Part shown: piece after piece, positions 1 through 9,213 of the stretch | Position numbering within the stretch: the stretch's first letter is position 1 | Layout of the letters: every line of letters starts with the position of its first letter | Source of the DNA: Acinetobacter suaedae | Lineage (GTDB): Bacteria > Pseudomonadota > Gammaproteobacteria > Pseudomonadales > Moraxellaceae | DNA: 64,000 nt | Direction: 5' to 3' | Assembly: GCF_008630915.1 (NCBI RefSeq) | Contig: NZ_CP043909.1 | Coordinates: forward strand, 2,728,001 to 2,792,000 | The notes under the pieces: model-generated | What the model saw: the letters and a program-made list of their open reading frames with translations, nothing else | Database searches by the model: none | What the model was told of the DNA's origin: nothing | Program-made: the position numbers and the translations under genes

Positions 1-1412
1 TAACCATGAATACGTGCAACTTCTTCAACCAGATCCTGATAAATTGCCATATCATAACGATGGGATGGAGGAATCACATTCCACTCACCTTGTGCTATCG
101 TTTCAACCACACAACCTAAACGCGTCAACGCATCTGCAATAAAATCACCAGCGACTTCATACCCCAGTAGTTGATCCACTTGGGCTTGCTTTAACTGAAT
201 CGCTTCACGTATTGGCAATAGAGCCGCTTGTTCAGCAACAGTAATTGGACCAAAATCACCACCAGCAAATGTTTGGATCAACTCACATGCACGATGCATC
301 GCAATCATTGGCAATTCAAAATCAACACCTCGCTCATAACGCTGTGATGAATCAGTATGTAGACCAAAACGGCGCGCACGACCAGCTATTGCTAAAGGTG
401 CAAAAAATGCACTTTCTAAGAAAATATCTTGTGTTTCATCCGTAACAGAAGAGTCCAAGCCGCCCATGATGCCAGCAATTGCCAATGCTTTTTGATCATC
501 TGCAATAACCATGATGTCATCTTGCAGCTCAACTTCTTGATCATTCAGCAGTATCAATTTTTCTTTTGGTTGGGCTTGACGGACTTGAATCGAACCTTCT
601 ATCTTCGCCAAATCAAAAGCATGCATTGGTTGACCCAACTCAAGTAACACATAGTTGGTAATATCAACCAAAATACTATGGGTACGAATACCTGAGTGAG
701 CTAGAGCTTGTTCCATCCACTCTGGTGTAGGAGCTTTCACATTCACATTTTTGATAATACGACCTAAATAACGCGGCGCACCTTCAGTCGTGATGGTGAC
801 TGCTTTTTCGTCAGTGATGGTTGCAGGAACAGGTTGAATATCAGGTTCATTCATCTTCAACTGATTGATTACTGCGATTTCTCGTGCAATACCACGAATA
901 CTAAAACAGTCACCACGGTTTGGCGTGATACTGATGTCAATCACATTATCATCAAGTTTTAAATATTCACGGATATTCATGCCAACAGGTGCATCAGCAG
1001 GAAGCTCTAACAAGCCATCAATCTTGTCTTCTAAATCAATTTCAGAAGCACCACATAGCATGCCTTGTGATTCAATACCACGAAGCTTGCCTTTTTTAAT
1101 TTTGAAATCGCCTGGTAACACTGCACCAATGGTGGCAACAGGTGCTTTCATCCCCACACGAACATTTGGCGCCCCACAAACGATTTGTAATGGCTCGCCT
1201 GAACCAATATTCACCGTCGTGACACGTAAACGATCCGCATCTGGATGCTGTTCAACTGTGAGGACTTCACCAACAACCACACCAGTAAATGGTTTCGCCA
1301 CAGGCGCTAATTCATCAACTTCTAAGCCAAGCATGGTCAATTGATCAGACAATGTATCGCTGTCAATTGCTGGATTAACCCACGTGCGCAACCAATTTTC
1401 ACTAATTTTCAT
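1..1412 (-). CDS. pheT: Phenylalanine-tRNA ligase beta subunit, 3' part cut by window edge
   Basis: Beta chain of the cytoplasmic alpha2beta2 PheRS, which charges tRNA-Phe. The reading frame runs without a stop from an ATG at 1412 to base 1, giving the first 470 residues of a protein normally near 790. The N-terminus (MKISENWLRTWVNP) and the OB-fold tRNA-binding domain at roughly residues 40-150 (HPDADRLRV, CGAPNVR, GMLCGASE) are visible, followed by the SITPNRGDC stretch and the start of the B3/B4 editing region. It lies 33 bp downstream of pheS and is surely co-transcribed. The catalytic-like core and anticodon-binding end lie outside the window. Identity is secure from order and motifs. 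Confidence 0.97.
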   Translation of the reverse strand, partial: MKISENWLRTWVNPAIDSDTLSDQLTMLGLEVDELAPVAKPFTGVVVGEVLTVEQHPDADRLRVTTVNIGSGEPLQIVCGAPNVRVGMKAPVATIGAVLPGDFKIKKGKLRGIESQGMLCGASEIDLEDKIDGLLELPADAPVGMNIREYLKLDDNVIDISITPNRGDCFSIRGIAREIAVINQLKMNEPDIQPVPATITDEKAVTITTEGAPRYLGRIIKNVNVKAPTPEWMEQALAHSGIRTHSILVDITNYVLLELGQPMHAFDLAKIEGSIQVRQAQPKEKLILLNDQEVELQDDIMVIADDQKALAIAGIMGGLDSSVTDETQDIFLESAFFAPLAIAGRARRFGLHTDSSQRYERGVDFELPMIAMHRACELIQTFAGGDFGPITVAEQAALLPIREAIQLKQAQVDQLLGYEVAGDFIADALTRLGCVVETIAQGEWNVIPPSHRYDMAIYQDLVEEVARIHG

Positions 1413-1445
1413 GTGTATAAACCTTATTTAATCCTGAAAAACTGT

Positions 1446-2447
<1,002 letters not shown>

Positions 2448-2582
2448 TTATAGAAATATAATAAAACGCTATAGTTTATCAGCTTTTTACCTATTTTTTG
2501 AAGATTAAGCCCATTGAAAAAACATATGTCGCAACAATTTGCTAAAATCTTTCTTATCGCTAAAAGTCAAAGAGTAAAAACA

Positions 2583-3581
2583 ATGGCGCTCGATCAAATT
2601 TGGAAAGTTCAATTGACGCTTGTCAGCTATGGCAATGAGTTTTTACAACAAAATCTTCCCTTTAATGTCTGGGTTGATCACCCCATTTTTACTCAACATC
2701 ATTTCGAATTCCGTGACCTCCAGTCACAACATCTTTTAGCACAACACTTTCAAGTTTGGTTGGAAGGATTAAAACGACAAGGCGTTGATCGATTAAGCTT
2801 GCATAATTCACAGCTCTTACAAGATCACAAAAACCCTAACGCCAATGTTGAATTACTTCCCTATGCTCACTTCATCGTTAGTCATGAAGGGAAAAACAAA
2901 ACTGCATGGATTTGTGGACATGAACTTGCAGAGTGGTATCAACATGATAGTCCTTTCGAAGCGCCCGCTTCACAGCAAATATCTCTCAGCCAGAACATGT
3001 TTTGGCGTTATCAACTTCCAGACTCAATTGCTAAAAAAGTGACTCAAGAGTTAAAAAATAATGACTGGCATGAAATTGAAAAGTTTATTAACCAAGAGCT
3101 TTTTAGCCATAAATGCGCAGAAAACTTCTTAGAACCAGAGCAAGTGGAGCTACCTTTTTACGGTTATGAACTAGAACACAGCCATTTAGATAATGCTGAT
3201 TTAGCTATCATTCCAACCACCTATCAAGCAGATTCAGCTCACCAACTCATGTATCGCATGTCAGCATTGACAGATTTTATCGAGAATCAACGTCGCCATC
3301 CTTATAACACCGATGGAGAAATGTTAAGTCCTGAACAACAAATTGTCTTACGCAACTTCGGACAAAAAACAGATGACTTATTTGCAAAACTGATTTCGAA
3401 AATAGCCAACCATTATAAAAATATTGATTTTGAAATGCCGATGGAACCCTATGACCGAACCATGGATGTAGCGAAAACCCCGACTGAGGCACCCCAACAT
3501 AAAATGAATCATATCAGTGTGATGAAATTAGTATTTATCACGATCATCATTTGTGGATTGGCTTATTATTTCGGATTATAA
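2583..3581 (+). CDS. Unrecognised protein with C-terminal membrane anchor (paralog of 4017-5192)
   Basis: 332 aa, no family recognised. The ATG at 2583 (MALDQIWKVQ) is preferred because the similarity to the neighbouring gene at 4017 begins here; an in-frame ATG at 2514 adds 23 residues. Shared blocks with that neighbour include LVSYGNEFL near the N-terminus, the DHP(I/L)F stretch, LKRxGxxxxSLH near residue 75, and a late helical block before residue 270. The body looks soluble and the last 20 or so residues (KLVFITIIICGLAYYFGL) form one hydrophobic helix, suggesting a tail-anchored inner-membrane protein with a cytoplasmic domain. It ends 16 bp inside the convergent ParB-like gene. Function unknown. 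Confidence 0.8.
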   Translation: MALDQIWKVQLTLVSYGNEFLQQNLPFNVWVDHPIFTQHHFEFRDLQSQHLLAQHFQVWLEGLKRQGVDRLSLHNSQLLQDHKNPNANVELLPYAHFIVSHEGKNKTAWICGHELAEWYQHDSPFEAPASQQISLSQNMFWRYQLPDSIAKKVTQELKNNDWHEIEKFINQELFSHKCAENFLEPEQVELPFYGYELEHSHLDNADLAIIPTTYQADSAHQLMYRMSALTDFIENQRRHPYNTDGEMLSPEQQIVLRNFGQKTDDLFAKLISKIANHYKNIDFEMPMEPYDRTMDVAKTPTEAPQHKMNHISVMKLVFITIIICGLAYYFGL

Positions 3582-3958
3582 ATCTCCGTATAATCAAGCT
3601 CATCTTCATCAATATTTATAAAATCAGGATCAGGTGTTTGCTCAAATTGTACTGCGAGTATATCGGAATGCTTGAGTAAACTTGCCTTTGCTACACGATG
3701 CATACCATCCATCACTCGACCCTGCGCACAGAGAATAATGGGGTAATTGAGGTCTGCATCCTGAATCAATTGAATATGCTCAATGATTTGCTGCGTTGTT
3801 GGATATTCATCTGGAAACCAATAAGCTTCGTTGAGTTCTTGAATATCAGTAAGCATAACTTTCTTGACCATGAAATTTTGGGTTAGCTTCACTAAACGAT
3901 GAACATCCCAAATATAAGTATCTTCTCTCACTTGCCTAAAGTGATATTGTTTTCTCAT
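3566..3958 (-). CDS. ParB/sulfiredoxin-fold domain protein (small, standalone)
   Basis: 130 aa. The segment GRVMDGMHRVAKA near residues 82-94 matches the G-x-x-x-D-G-x-H-R core of the ParB N-terminal/Srx fold, preceded by a strand like those that carry the CTP/ATP-binding pocket (NYPIILCAQGRV). There is no helix-turn-helix or dimerisation domain, so it is not a chromosome partition ParB. The C-terminal tail is acidic (NIDEDELDYTEIY). It overlaps the end of the plus-strand gene at 2583 by 16 bp and is divergent from its paralog at 4017 with a 58-bp gap. Proteins of this kind are often modification or nuclease modules; the activity here is not established. Confidence 0.75.
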   Translation of the reverse strand: MRKQYHFRQVREDTYIWDVHRLVKLTQNFMVKKVMLTDIQELNEAYWFPDEYPTTQQIIEHIQLIQDADLNYPIILCAQGRVMDGMHRVAKASLLKHSDILAVQFEQTPDPDFINIDEDELDYTEIYNPK

Positions 3959-4016
3959 GCGTTTTTGTTCAATCTATCTATTATTTAAAACGATTATAAT
4001 AGGAAGAACAGCGTAG

Positions 4017-5192
4017 ATGTATTTACCAAGAATATACCGTCAAATCGCGTTAGTCAGTTATGGAAACGAATTTTTAACAGGAGGTGTAGATTCCGAACTT
4101 TTAGACCGTCACCCCTTACTCTTTACTCACTTTCCTATTTTAAGAAATATTGATCAGGGTAATTTACTCGCAGGCTCTGCTTCACATTTTTTGAGTTATC
4201 TTAAACGACTAGGCCTAGAGAAAATCAGTTTACATTCAACCTCAATAATTGCGAATTATCTCGGAGAATCAGAACTTTTTAATTTCTTTCAAGCTGAGGA
4301 TGAGTTTTGCATTATTTGCCATTTTTCCCAGCAAGAATTGAAAGTGCTCCTACCTTGTGAAGAAAAACCATTTTGGCAAAGCTATGACAACGATGGATAT
4401 CCCTTGTATTCAGACTATAATAATTATCACGATAGTGTTGAAAATTATGTATTGAAAGATCTTCCTGTAGAGGTTGTATCTTATATTACTGAAGACTTAA
4501 AACCGATCTCTTGGCAAAGCTTTTTCAATGAATATCAAGAAAAAATTTATCATTTTGCTGTAGCCCAACGCTTTGGTAACTATCCTATTCCATTAACTGA
4601 TAATAATTGTTATGAAGGTGACATGTATAGATTAGAAGAACAGTTTCCAGTTTTGCCTTATAACCTCAAAAAAAATTATGCCAGTATTCTCATGCTCAAT
4701 GCTGCTCGTTTAAAAAAACAGTTGGATAATGAATCCCATATTAAAAATGATAATGGCGATTACTGGCAAATGACTGAAAATGAAAGATTAGAATTTGACA
4801 CTGTGCGTAATATACTCGACGAATTCCATGTACTTATCCTAAAATACGCTGCCAATCAATATCAAAGCTCCAACATCAATAATCATCAAGAACAACACAC
4901 TTCTTTTAAATTCACTCCAAAAACCCAAAACTCAGCCGATTTCTCCCCTATCACAGCTCCATTAGCCGAACATGAAACGACCTCACCTATCGAACCTCAA
5001 CCACACTTTCGCTGGTTAGGGATCGTGAAATTTTTATGGTCAATGTTATGGTGTTATTGTGCTTTATGGACATTAGCTTATTTTGCAGTTCATTGGGGCA
5101 ATCTTTTTATCCTAATTCTTGCACTGTTTTATGCAATATATAAACTACTTAAAAACTTAGCTGACAGAGAAGCCCATAATAGTAGCTCCTAG
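4017..5192 (+). CDS. Unrecognised membrane-anchored protein (paralog of 2583-3581)
   Basis: 391 aa, no family recognised. The N-terminal half parallels the gene at 2583 (QIALVSYGNEFL, DRHPLLF, LKRLGLEKISLHS), and the segment before residue 280 aligns by eye with the equivalent helical region. A low-complexity N/Q/T/S/P linker (about residues 285-335) is followed by two closely spaced hydrophobic helices (VKFLWSMLWCYCALWTLAYF and LFILILALFYAIYKLL). The sister protein has one helix. An AGGA sits about 12 nt upstream of the ATG. Likely an inner-membrane protein with a large cytoplasmic domain; function unknown. Confidence 0.8.
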   Translation: MYLPRIYRQIALVSYGNEFLTGGVDSELLDRHPLLFTHFPILRNIDQGNLLAGSASHFLSYLKRLGLEKISLHSTSIIANYLGESELFNFFQAEDEFCIICHFSQQELKVLLPCEEKPFWQSYDNDGYPLYSDYNNYHDSVENYVLKDLPVEVVSYITEDLKPISWQSFFNEYQEKIYHFAVAQRFGNYPIPLTDNNCYEGDMYRLEEQFPVLPYNLKKNYASILMLNAARLKKQLDNESHIKNDNGDYWQMTENERLEFDTVRNILDEFHVLILKYAANQYQSSNINNHQEQHTSFKFTPKTQNSADFSPITAPLAEHETTSPIEPQPHFRWLGIVKFLWSMLWCYCALWTLAYFAVHWGNLFILILALFYAIYKLLKNLADREAHNSSS

Positions 5193-5200
5193 ATTATTAA

Positions 5201-5273
5201 ACTTCTATCCCCCCCCTCAAACGCCTATAGGAGAAATAGAAGCGAACTCCTGTTTCTAATGATTGATAGAAGT
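5201..5273. repeat. Small inverted repeat in the spacer after 4017-5192
   Basis: Nine-base arms acttctatc (5201-5209) and gatagaagt (5265-5273) are perfect reverse complements about 55 nt apart. The interior holds a second short inverted repeat (aggag / actcct) and a copy of the tagaag motif. It has no T tract, so it is not an obvious terminator. It may be an mRNA 3' structure or a tiny mobile-element remnant. Confidence 0.4.
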
Positions 5274-5288
5274 GAAAAGTTATAAACA

Positions 5289-5313
5289 TAAAAAAGACCG
5301 CTAAAAAGCGGCC
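5289..5313 (-). terminator. Intrinsic terminator of rpmI-rplT
   Basis: On the minus strand a GC-rich stem (ggccgct / agcggtc with one G-T pair, loop of four) is followed by six T residues, 19 bases beyond the rplT stop codon. This ends the rpmI-rplT transcript before pheS, unlike the read-through arrangement in E. coli. Confidence 0.85.
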
Positions 5314-5331
5314 TTCTTTGAATCTCTAAGC

Positions 5332-5691
5332 TTATGCAGCTAATGCACCTTTAGCTTTTTCAGCTAAAGCAGCAAATGCAACCGCATCATGCATAGCGAT
5401 GTCAGCTAATACGCGACGATCGATAATTACTTGAGCTTTTTTCAAGCCAGCAATCATACGGCTGTATGACAAACCGTTTTGACGAGCACCAGCATTGATA
5501 CGCGCAATCCATAAAGCACGGAATTGACGTTTCTTTTGACGGCGGTCACGGTAAGCGTATTGACCAGCTTTGATTACCGCTTGGAACGCTACGCGATAAA
5601 CACGTGAACGAGCACCATAGTAACCTTTAGCGCGAGCAAGAATTTTTTTGTGACGGCGATGAGCCACTACACCACGTTTTACACGAGCCAT
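5332..5691 (-). CDS. rplT: 50S ribosomal protein L20
   Basis: Large-subunit assembly protein, 119 aa, normal length. It starts [18 protein letters not shown] with the basic N-terminal extension that threads into 23S rRNA, and a globular C-terminus (about residues 60-119) that in E. coli also binds the rpmI leader. An AAGGAG lies just upstream of ATG 5691. It follows rpmI by 11 bp and is closed by a terminator. Identity is certain. Confidence 0.99.
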   Translation of the reverse strand: MARVKRGVVAHRRHKKILARAKGYYGARSRVYRVAFQAVIKAGQYAYRDRRQKKRQFRALWIARINAGARQNGLSYSRMIAGLKKAQVIIDRRVLADIAMHDAVAFAALAEKAKGALAA

Positions 5692-5702
5692 TTATAATCT
5701 CC

Positions 5703-5897
5703 TTAGATGTATGGGCACATAGCACGAACTGATGCAACGTCACTTACGTGAACCATTACACAACCGCGCAATTGACGGATACGCTTAGCAGATTTTTTGG
5801 TCAAAATGTGGCGCTTGAATGCTTGTTTGCGCTTGAAACCGTTTGCAGTCGCTTTAAAGCGTTTAGCTGCACCACGGCGAGTTTTTAACTTAGCCAT
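5703..5897 (-). CDS. rpmI: 50S ribosomal protein L35
   Basis: 64 aa, complete. It shows the typical [15 protein letters not shown] start and a basic body ending [24 protein letters not shown]. It is a structural component of the large subunit. The start has GAGG about 8 nt upstream. In E. coli rpmI is preceded by infC and is repressed by L20; here infC lies more than 3 kb upstream beyond its own terminator, so rpmI-rplT needs a dedicated promoter in the 198-bp spacer to yqaA. Confidence 0.98.
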   Translation of the reverse strand: MAKLKTRRGAAKRFKATANGFKRKQAFKRHILTKKSAKRIRQLRGCVMVHVSDVASVRAMCPYI

Positions 5898-5990
5898 AGT
5901 AACCTCTTTTAGTCACCTGTTCGGCTCGTTTGCACTATTGCAAATCGACCTGCAGGTAAGGAAGGCAGTATCATATAGCATCTTCGTTTA
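5898..5990 (-). promoter_or_regulatory. rpmI leader: candidate promoter and leader hairpin
   Basis: On the minus strand a TATGAT -10-like hexamer lies at 5970-5975 with only a weak -35. Between it and the rpmI ATG is a perfect hairpin, tttgca-atag-tgcaaa (5929-5944). E. coli L20 represses translation by binding structures in the rpmI leader; whether this hairpin is the equivalent operator is inference. Confidence 0.4.
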
Positions 5991-6095
5991 AATTTAAAGC
6001 AAAATTTCTGGTCAAAACCAATTGAGTTAAACCATAACAACAATGTCGAACATACTTGGAGCTAACGAGAATCTACAACATAAACAGAAAATAAA

Positions 6096-6524
6096 TTAAG
6101 AGAATAATCCGAGATATAAGCCATACATAAATAAATAGCGTCCTGCTTTAGCAATCGTGACAATCAATAAAAACCGTCCAAAACGCTCTTTCATCAATCC
6201 AGCAATCAACGTAATTGGATCACCAATAATCGGCACCCAACTCAATAACAATGAGTAAAAACCGTATTTATGATAGATTTGCTGTGCTTGCTGCAAACGC
6301 AGTTCTGAGACAGGAAACCACTTTTTATTTTTATAATGCTCTATTTTTAATCCCAACCACCAATTAACACAGGAACCGAAAACATTTCCAACTGTCGCAA
6401 CGAGCAATAAATAAAATGGATTGGACACTCCTTGCACCAATAAAGTCATCAGCACAGCTTCAGACTGTAAAGGCAATAAAGTTGCAGCACCAAAAGCAGA
6501 GAGAAATAATAGAAAATAGGACAT
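6096..6524 (-). CDS. yqaA: YqaA/DedA-type (VTT domain) inner-membrane protein
   Basis: 142 aa, matching the E. coli YqaA length. Hydrophobic segments occur at about residues 1-22, 35-58, 88-110 and 115-140, with the conserved signature G-NVFGSCVNWWLG and the glycine/proline-rich WVPIIGDPITLIAG loop of the SNARE-associated/VTT superfamily. Relatives (DedA) are linked to lipid-carrier recycling and proton-motive-force homeostasis; the YqaA branch has no proven substrate. The gene is 53 bp downstream of the N-acetyltransferase gene on the same strand. No strong ribosome-binding site is visible before the ATG. Confidence 0.85.
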   Translation of the reverse strand: MSYFLLFLSAFGAATLLPLQSEAVLMTLLVQGVSNPFYLLLVATVGNVFGSCVNWWLGLKIEHYKNKKWFPVSELRLQQAQQIYHKYGFYSLLLSWVPIIGDPITLIAGLMKERFGRFLLIVTIAKAGRYLFMYGLYLGLFS

Positions 6525-6577
6525 CAGGGTGTGGCAACACTTACATAAAAATCAAAGCAATGCCCAGACAATATCAC

Positions 6578-7435
6578 TTAAACTGATTCAATCAAAGTAA
6601 GTTTATCCCATGCTTGTCTAAGTTTCTGTGAGTTCATCTGTATCTTAAAAACCGCTTGTATTATTTCCTCAAACTCATGCGGGGTTGATAAAACCTTTTT
6701 ATCAGATTTTTCTTTACCATGAATTCTCAATACTTGATCTTTCAAGGTCATTCTGGCTTCAGTGGTCGCTGTGAACAACATTAAATGTTGAGTAAATAAT
6801 GATTCAGGTGACGTTGATATATACCAATTGGCAATTTCCGCATCCGCCATCGCGATCTGTTGATCAGGATTAATTGCATACACATTGACCCATTCATTAT
6901 GTAAAAAAACCTGAAGCATATACTTCACATCTGTCAGCACAGCCATGTCCAATCCACACTGTGCAACATCCACAAATCGAAACTGTTCCAAAGGTGTTGA
7001 CTGCGCCTCTCCGATACAATCTAAAGATAGAATTGTTGTTGGTGTCATCCCCCCAAAGCCGGGATCATATAGAAATAATTGCTGATCGATTTGCACCAAC
7101 GTGACTAAATGAGTACGGATAGGTGCTGTGGTATGTGCACTTTGATAATAGACACGACCTAATACGTTATAAGCGTCATATCCCAACTCAGTTAATGCAA
7201 TTCTGCTCAGGGTGCTGTGCTCTAAGCAATACCCCTCCCGATTTTCATATAATAGTTTTTGAGCAAGTTGTTCGGGTACTAATGAGACTTCCTCTCCAAG
7301 AAAAGAGGATAGATTACCAAAAGGAATGTGCTCAACATGGAAACTTAGCAGAGTCTTTAAGTTCTCTAGCGTAGGTAAACAGTGCCCTTGAAAATCAAGT
7401 TTTTTTAAATAGTCTGTCGCGATTGTAGAGTTCAT
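6578..7435 (-). CDS. nat: Arylamine N-acetyltransferase family protein
   Basis: 285 aa, typical NAT length. The family transfers acetyl from acetyl-CoA to arylamines or hydrazines through a Cys-His-Asp triad; Cys70 (REGYCLEHS), His109 (RTHLVTLV) and Asp124 (YDPGFGG) are all in place. The usual RGGYCFE motif is altered to REGYCLE, and DVGFG to DPGFG, so it is a divergent member. The physiological substrate is unknown. It sits between a small membrane protein gene and yqaA, all on the minus strand with gaps of 50-120 bp, which may or may not be one transcript. Confidence 0.88.
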   Translation of the reverse strand: MNSTIATDYLKKLDFQGHCLPTLENLKTLLSFHVEHIPFGNLSSFLGEEVSLVPEQLAQKLLYENREGYCLEHSTLSRIALTELGYDAYNVLGRVYYQSAHTTAPIRTHLVTLVQIDQQLFLYDPGFGGMTPTTILSLDCIGEAQSTPLEQFRFVDVAQCGLDMAVLTDVKYMLQVFLHNEWVNVYAINPDQQIAMADAEIANWYISTSPESLFTQHLMLFTATTEARMTLKDQVLRIHGKEKSDKKVLSTPHEFEEIIQAVFKIQMNSQKLRQAWDKLTLIESV

Positions 7436-7557
7436 AACGCTTTATACTTGTTTTAAAATTACATTATCCTATACCGATCATCGAGCTTTAAGTCTAAAAA
7501 TTACACAACTATAAAATAGTCACGCTGATAGGGCTAAATGCATGGTTTTAACACAGA

Positions 7558-7998
7558 TTATTTCTTCATTTTGGCGACTTTAGATCGCACAGAAAAATTT
7601 ACGATGGAAAAAATGAATGGAAAAGCAAATGCGACCCAAAATGTAAGGTCTGACGTTACAACTCGTTGATATAAACTAAGTTGGATACCACTATCTGAAA
7701 CTGCCGCCCAGTCAATGGATACCATATGATAAAGATAAGTGTTTAACAATAACGACAGGCTTAAAAAGCTCACGAAAAGCAAAGTGCTATAATATGAGTT
7801 TCTAGTTTCCACCTGCAGCCAAGCAAATAACGTAGAAAATAAAAGCCCTAAAACACCAATCAAAGCAAAAACTAAGATCGCTAAATGAGCCTCTGAATAT
7901 AGCTTTTGCAGCTGAGCGCAAAGGATTGCTGTGATGAAGAGCAATCCCATTGCTATTGCCCAATGCTTTAAATAGATCTGCCGCCCCTTATTTTTCAA
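7558..7998 (-). CDS. Small four-helix membrane protein, unknown
   Basis: 146 aa with four clear hydrophobic helices (about residues 13-30, 37-58, 70-93 and 117-137) and a basic end (RSKVAKMKK). No family recognised. The start is 5 bp after the yfcG-like stop, so the two are probably translated from one mRNA, hinting at a role near that redox enzyme. No signal peptide or conserved catalytic residues were seen. Confidence 0.75.
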   Translation of the reverse strand: MKNKGRQIYLKHWAIAMGLLFITAILCAQLQKLYSEAHLAILVFALIGVLGLLFSTLFAWLQVETRNSYYSTLLFVSFLSLSLLLNTYLYHMVSIDWAAVSDSGIQLSLYQRVVTSDLTFWVAFAFPFIFSIVNFSVRSKVAKMKK

Positions 7999-8003
7999 AA
8001 CCG

Positions 8004-8621
8004 TTAAACTTTAATCGACAATGCTTTTTGGATCGCAGGACGAGCAGTTAAGCGCTCAATATAATCTTTTACATAAGGATAATCTTCGAGTTGAATACCT
8101 TGCCACTCATAGCGTAATGCCCAAGGCAAAATTGCCATATCTGCGATCGAGTATTCACCAGCTACAAACTTCTGACCAACCAGCTGTTTATTCAAAACAC
8201 CATAAAGCCGCTTGGTTTCATTGATATAACGGTCAATCGCATAAGGAATCCGTTCAGGTGCAAACTTGTTAAAATGATGATTCTGTCCAAGCATCGGACC
8301 AAAACCACCCATTTGCCACATCAACCATTGCTCTACCTCAACTCGCTCTTGCTCGTCAATTGGATAGTACAATCCTGTTTTTCGACCTAAATATTGCAAG
8401 ATTGCACCAGATTCGAATACAGAAATTGGTTCACCACGTGGACCATTTTGGTCAACAATTGCAGGAATTTTATTGTTTGGAGAAATCCTTAAAAAGTCAG
8501 GCTGGAACTGATCATTTTCTAAAATATTAATCGGGAAGATTTGATATTCAAGCCCCATTTCTTCTAAAGCAATCGTTATTTTATGGCCATTGGGGGTACC
8601 CCAATAATATAAGTCAATCAT
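8004..8621 (-). CDS. yfcG: YfcG/Ure2p-like glutathione S-transferase (disulfide reductase type)
   Basis: 205 aa. The N-terminal thioredoxin fold starts MIDLYYWGTPNGHKITIALEE, with Thr and Asn of TPNGHK in the positions used by E. coli YfcG, then SPNNKIPAIVD and FESGAIL for glutathione binding. The C-terminal helical domain contains MGGFGPMLGQNHHFNKFAPE, very close to YfcG. That enzyme is a glutathione-dependent disulfide-bond oxidoreductase without an active-site cysteine, acting in the cytosol. It has its own upstream spacer (8622-8756). The name is by recalled similarity. Confidence 0.88.
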   Translation of the reverse strand: MIDLYYWGTPNGHKITIALEEMGLEYQIFPINILENDQFQPDFLRISPNNKIPAIVDQNGPRGEPISVFESGAILQYLGRKTGLYYPIDEQERVEVEQWLMWQMGGFGPMLGQNHHFNKFAPERIPYAIDRYINETKRLYGVLNKQLVGQKFVAGEYSIADMAILPWALRYEWQGIQLEDYPYVKDYIERLTARPAIQKALSIKV

Positions 8622-8756
8622 TTAGTTATCCTATTCATCTTTATCTTGATTATTGTTGCGTTATATCACATTTTTCAGAATTTGATCAGCACCGTAGCAC
8701 GAAAAAGAAACAATAAAATTATGTTTACAAAGAGGATATTAGGGAGTTTATCCAGT

Positions 8757-9074
8757 CTATCGATTCGCTAAAAACTCTTTCGCCTTTTCACCAACAAATC
8801 GACGACCTAAATTATTTCCATTAATCCATTCTTCAACCGAGAATAAATCAAACAAACCTACTTTCACTAAGGTTGGGATAGCACACTCTAACTCAGTCTC
8901 AACTTCACCACGTACACCTGCATTATATAAATTAATATTGTGCAACATAGTCGCCACGGTACCCGTTTGTACTTTACTACCATCTTTTAAACGAACTTGT
9001 GGTAATACCTCACCTTCTTGCACCACTTTTTGATTTATTTCAGACAACTCATGTGTACCATTAACGATAGTCAT
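8757..9074 (-). CDS. Small conserved-looking protein of unknown function
   Basis: 105 aa from the ATG at 9074, which has GGAG nine bases upstream; an in-frame TTG at 9089 is less likely. There is no signal peptide and no membrane segment, and the predicted fold is mixed. The motifs GSKVQTGTVATMLHNINLYNAG and EWINGNNLGRRFVG look like those of a compact cytosolic family, but I cannot name one. It stands alone between the infC terminator and the yfcG-like gene. Confidence 0.7.
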   Translation of the reverse strand: MTIVNGTHELSEINQKVVQEGEVLPQVRLKDGSKVQTGTVATMLHNINLYNAGVRGEVETELECAIPTLVKVGLFDLFSVEEWINGNNLGRRFVGEKAKEFLANR

Positions 9075-9170
9075 CTTTTGATTCTCCAATGGTTATATAC
9101 TTTACTTTTCAACTAAAATTAACATAAATCTGCTCAAAAATTAAGCCTTGTTTCCACATTTGTATAAACA

Positions 9171-9201
9171 AAAAAAACACCGCAATAGCGGTGTTTTTTT
9201 T
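9171..9201. terminator. Bidirectional-looking terminator after infC
   Basis: A seven-base-pair stem acaccgc / gcggtgt (9177-9183 with 9188-9194), flanked by A and T runs on both sides, lies 13 bp beyond the infC stop. It closes the thrS-infC transcript. Confidence 0.9.
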
Positions 9202-9213
9202 ATCAAGAAAAAA

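Noticed and set aside
865..1344. 159-aa plus-strand ORF inside pheT
   Set aside because: It is antisense to a clear pheT and is Ser/Pro-rich with no domain or ribosome site.
2514..2582. 23-residue upstream extension of the 2583 gene
   Set aside because: The similarity to the paralog starts at 2583, and the extension is basic and unrelated.
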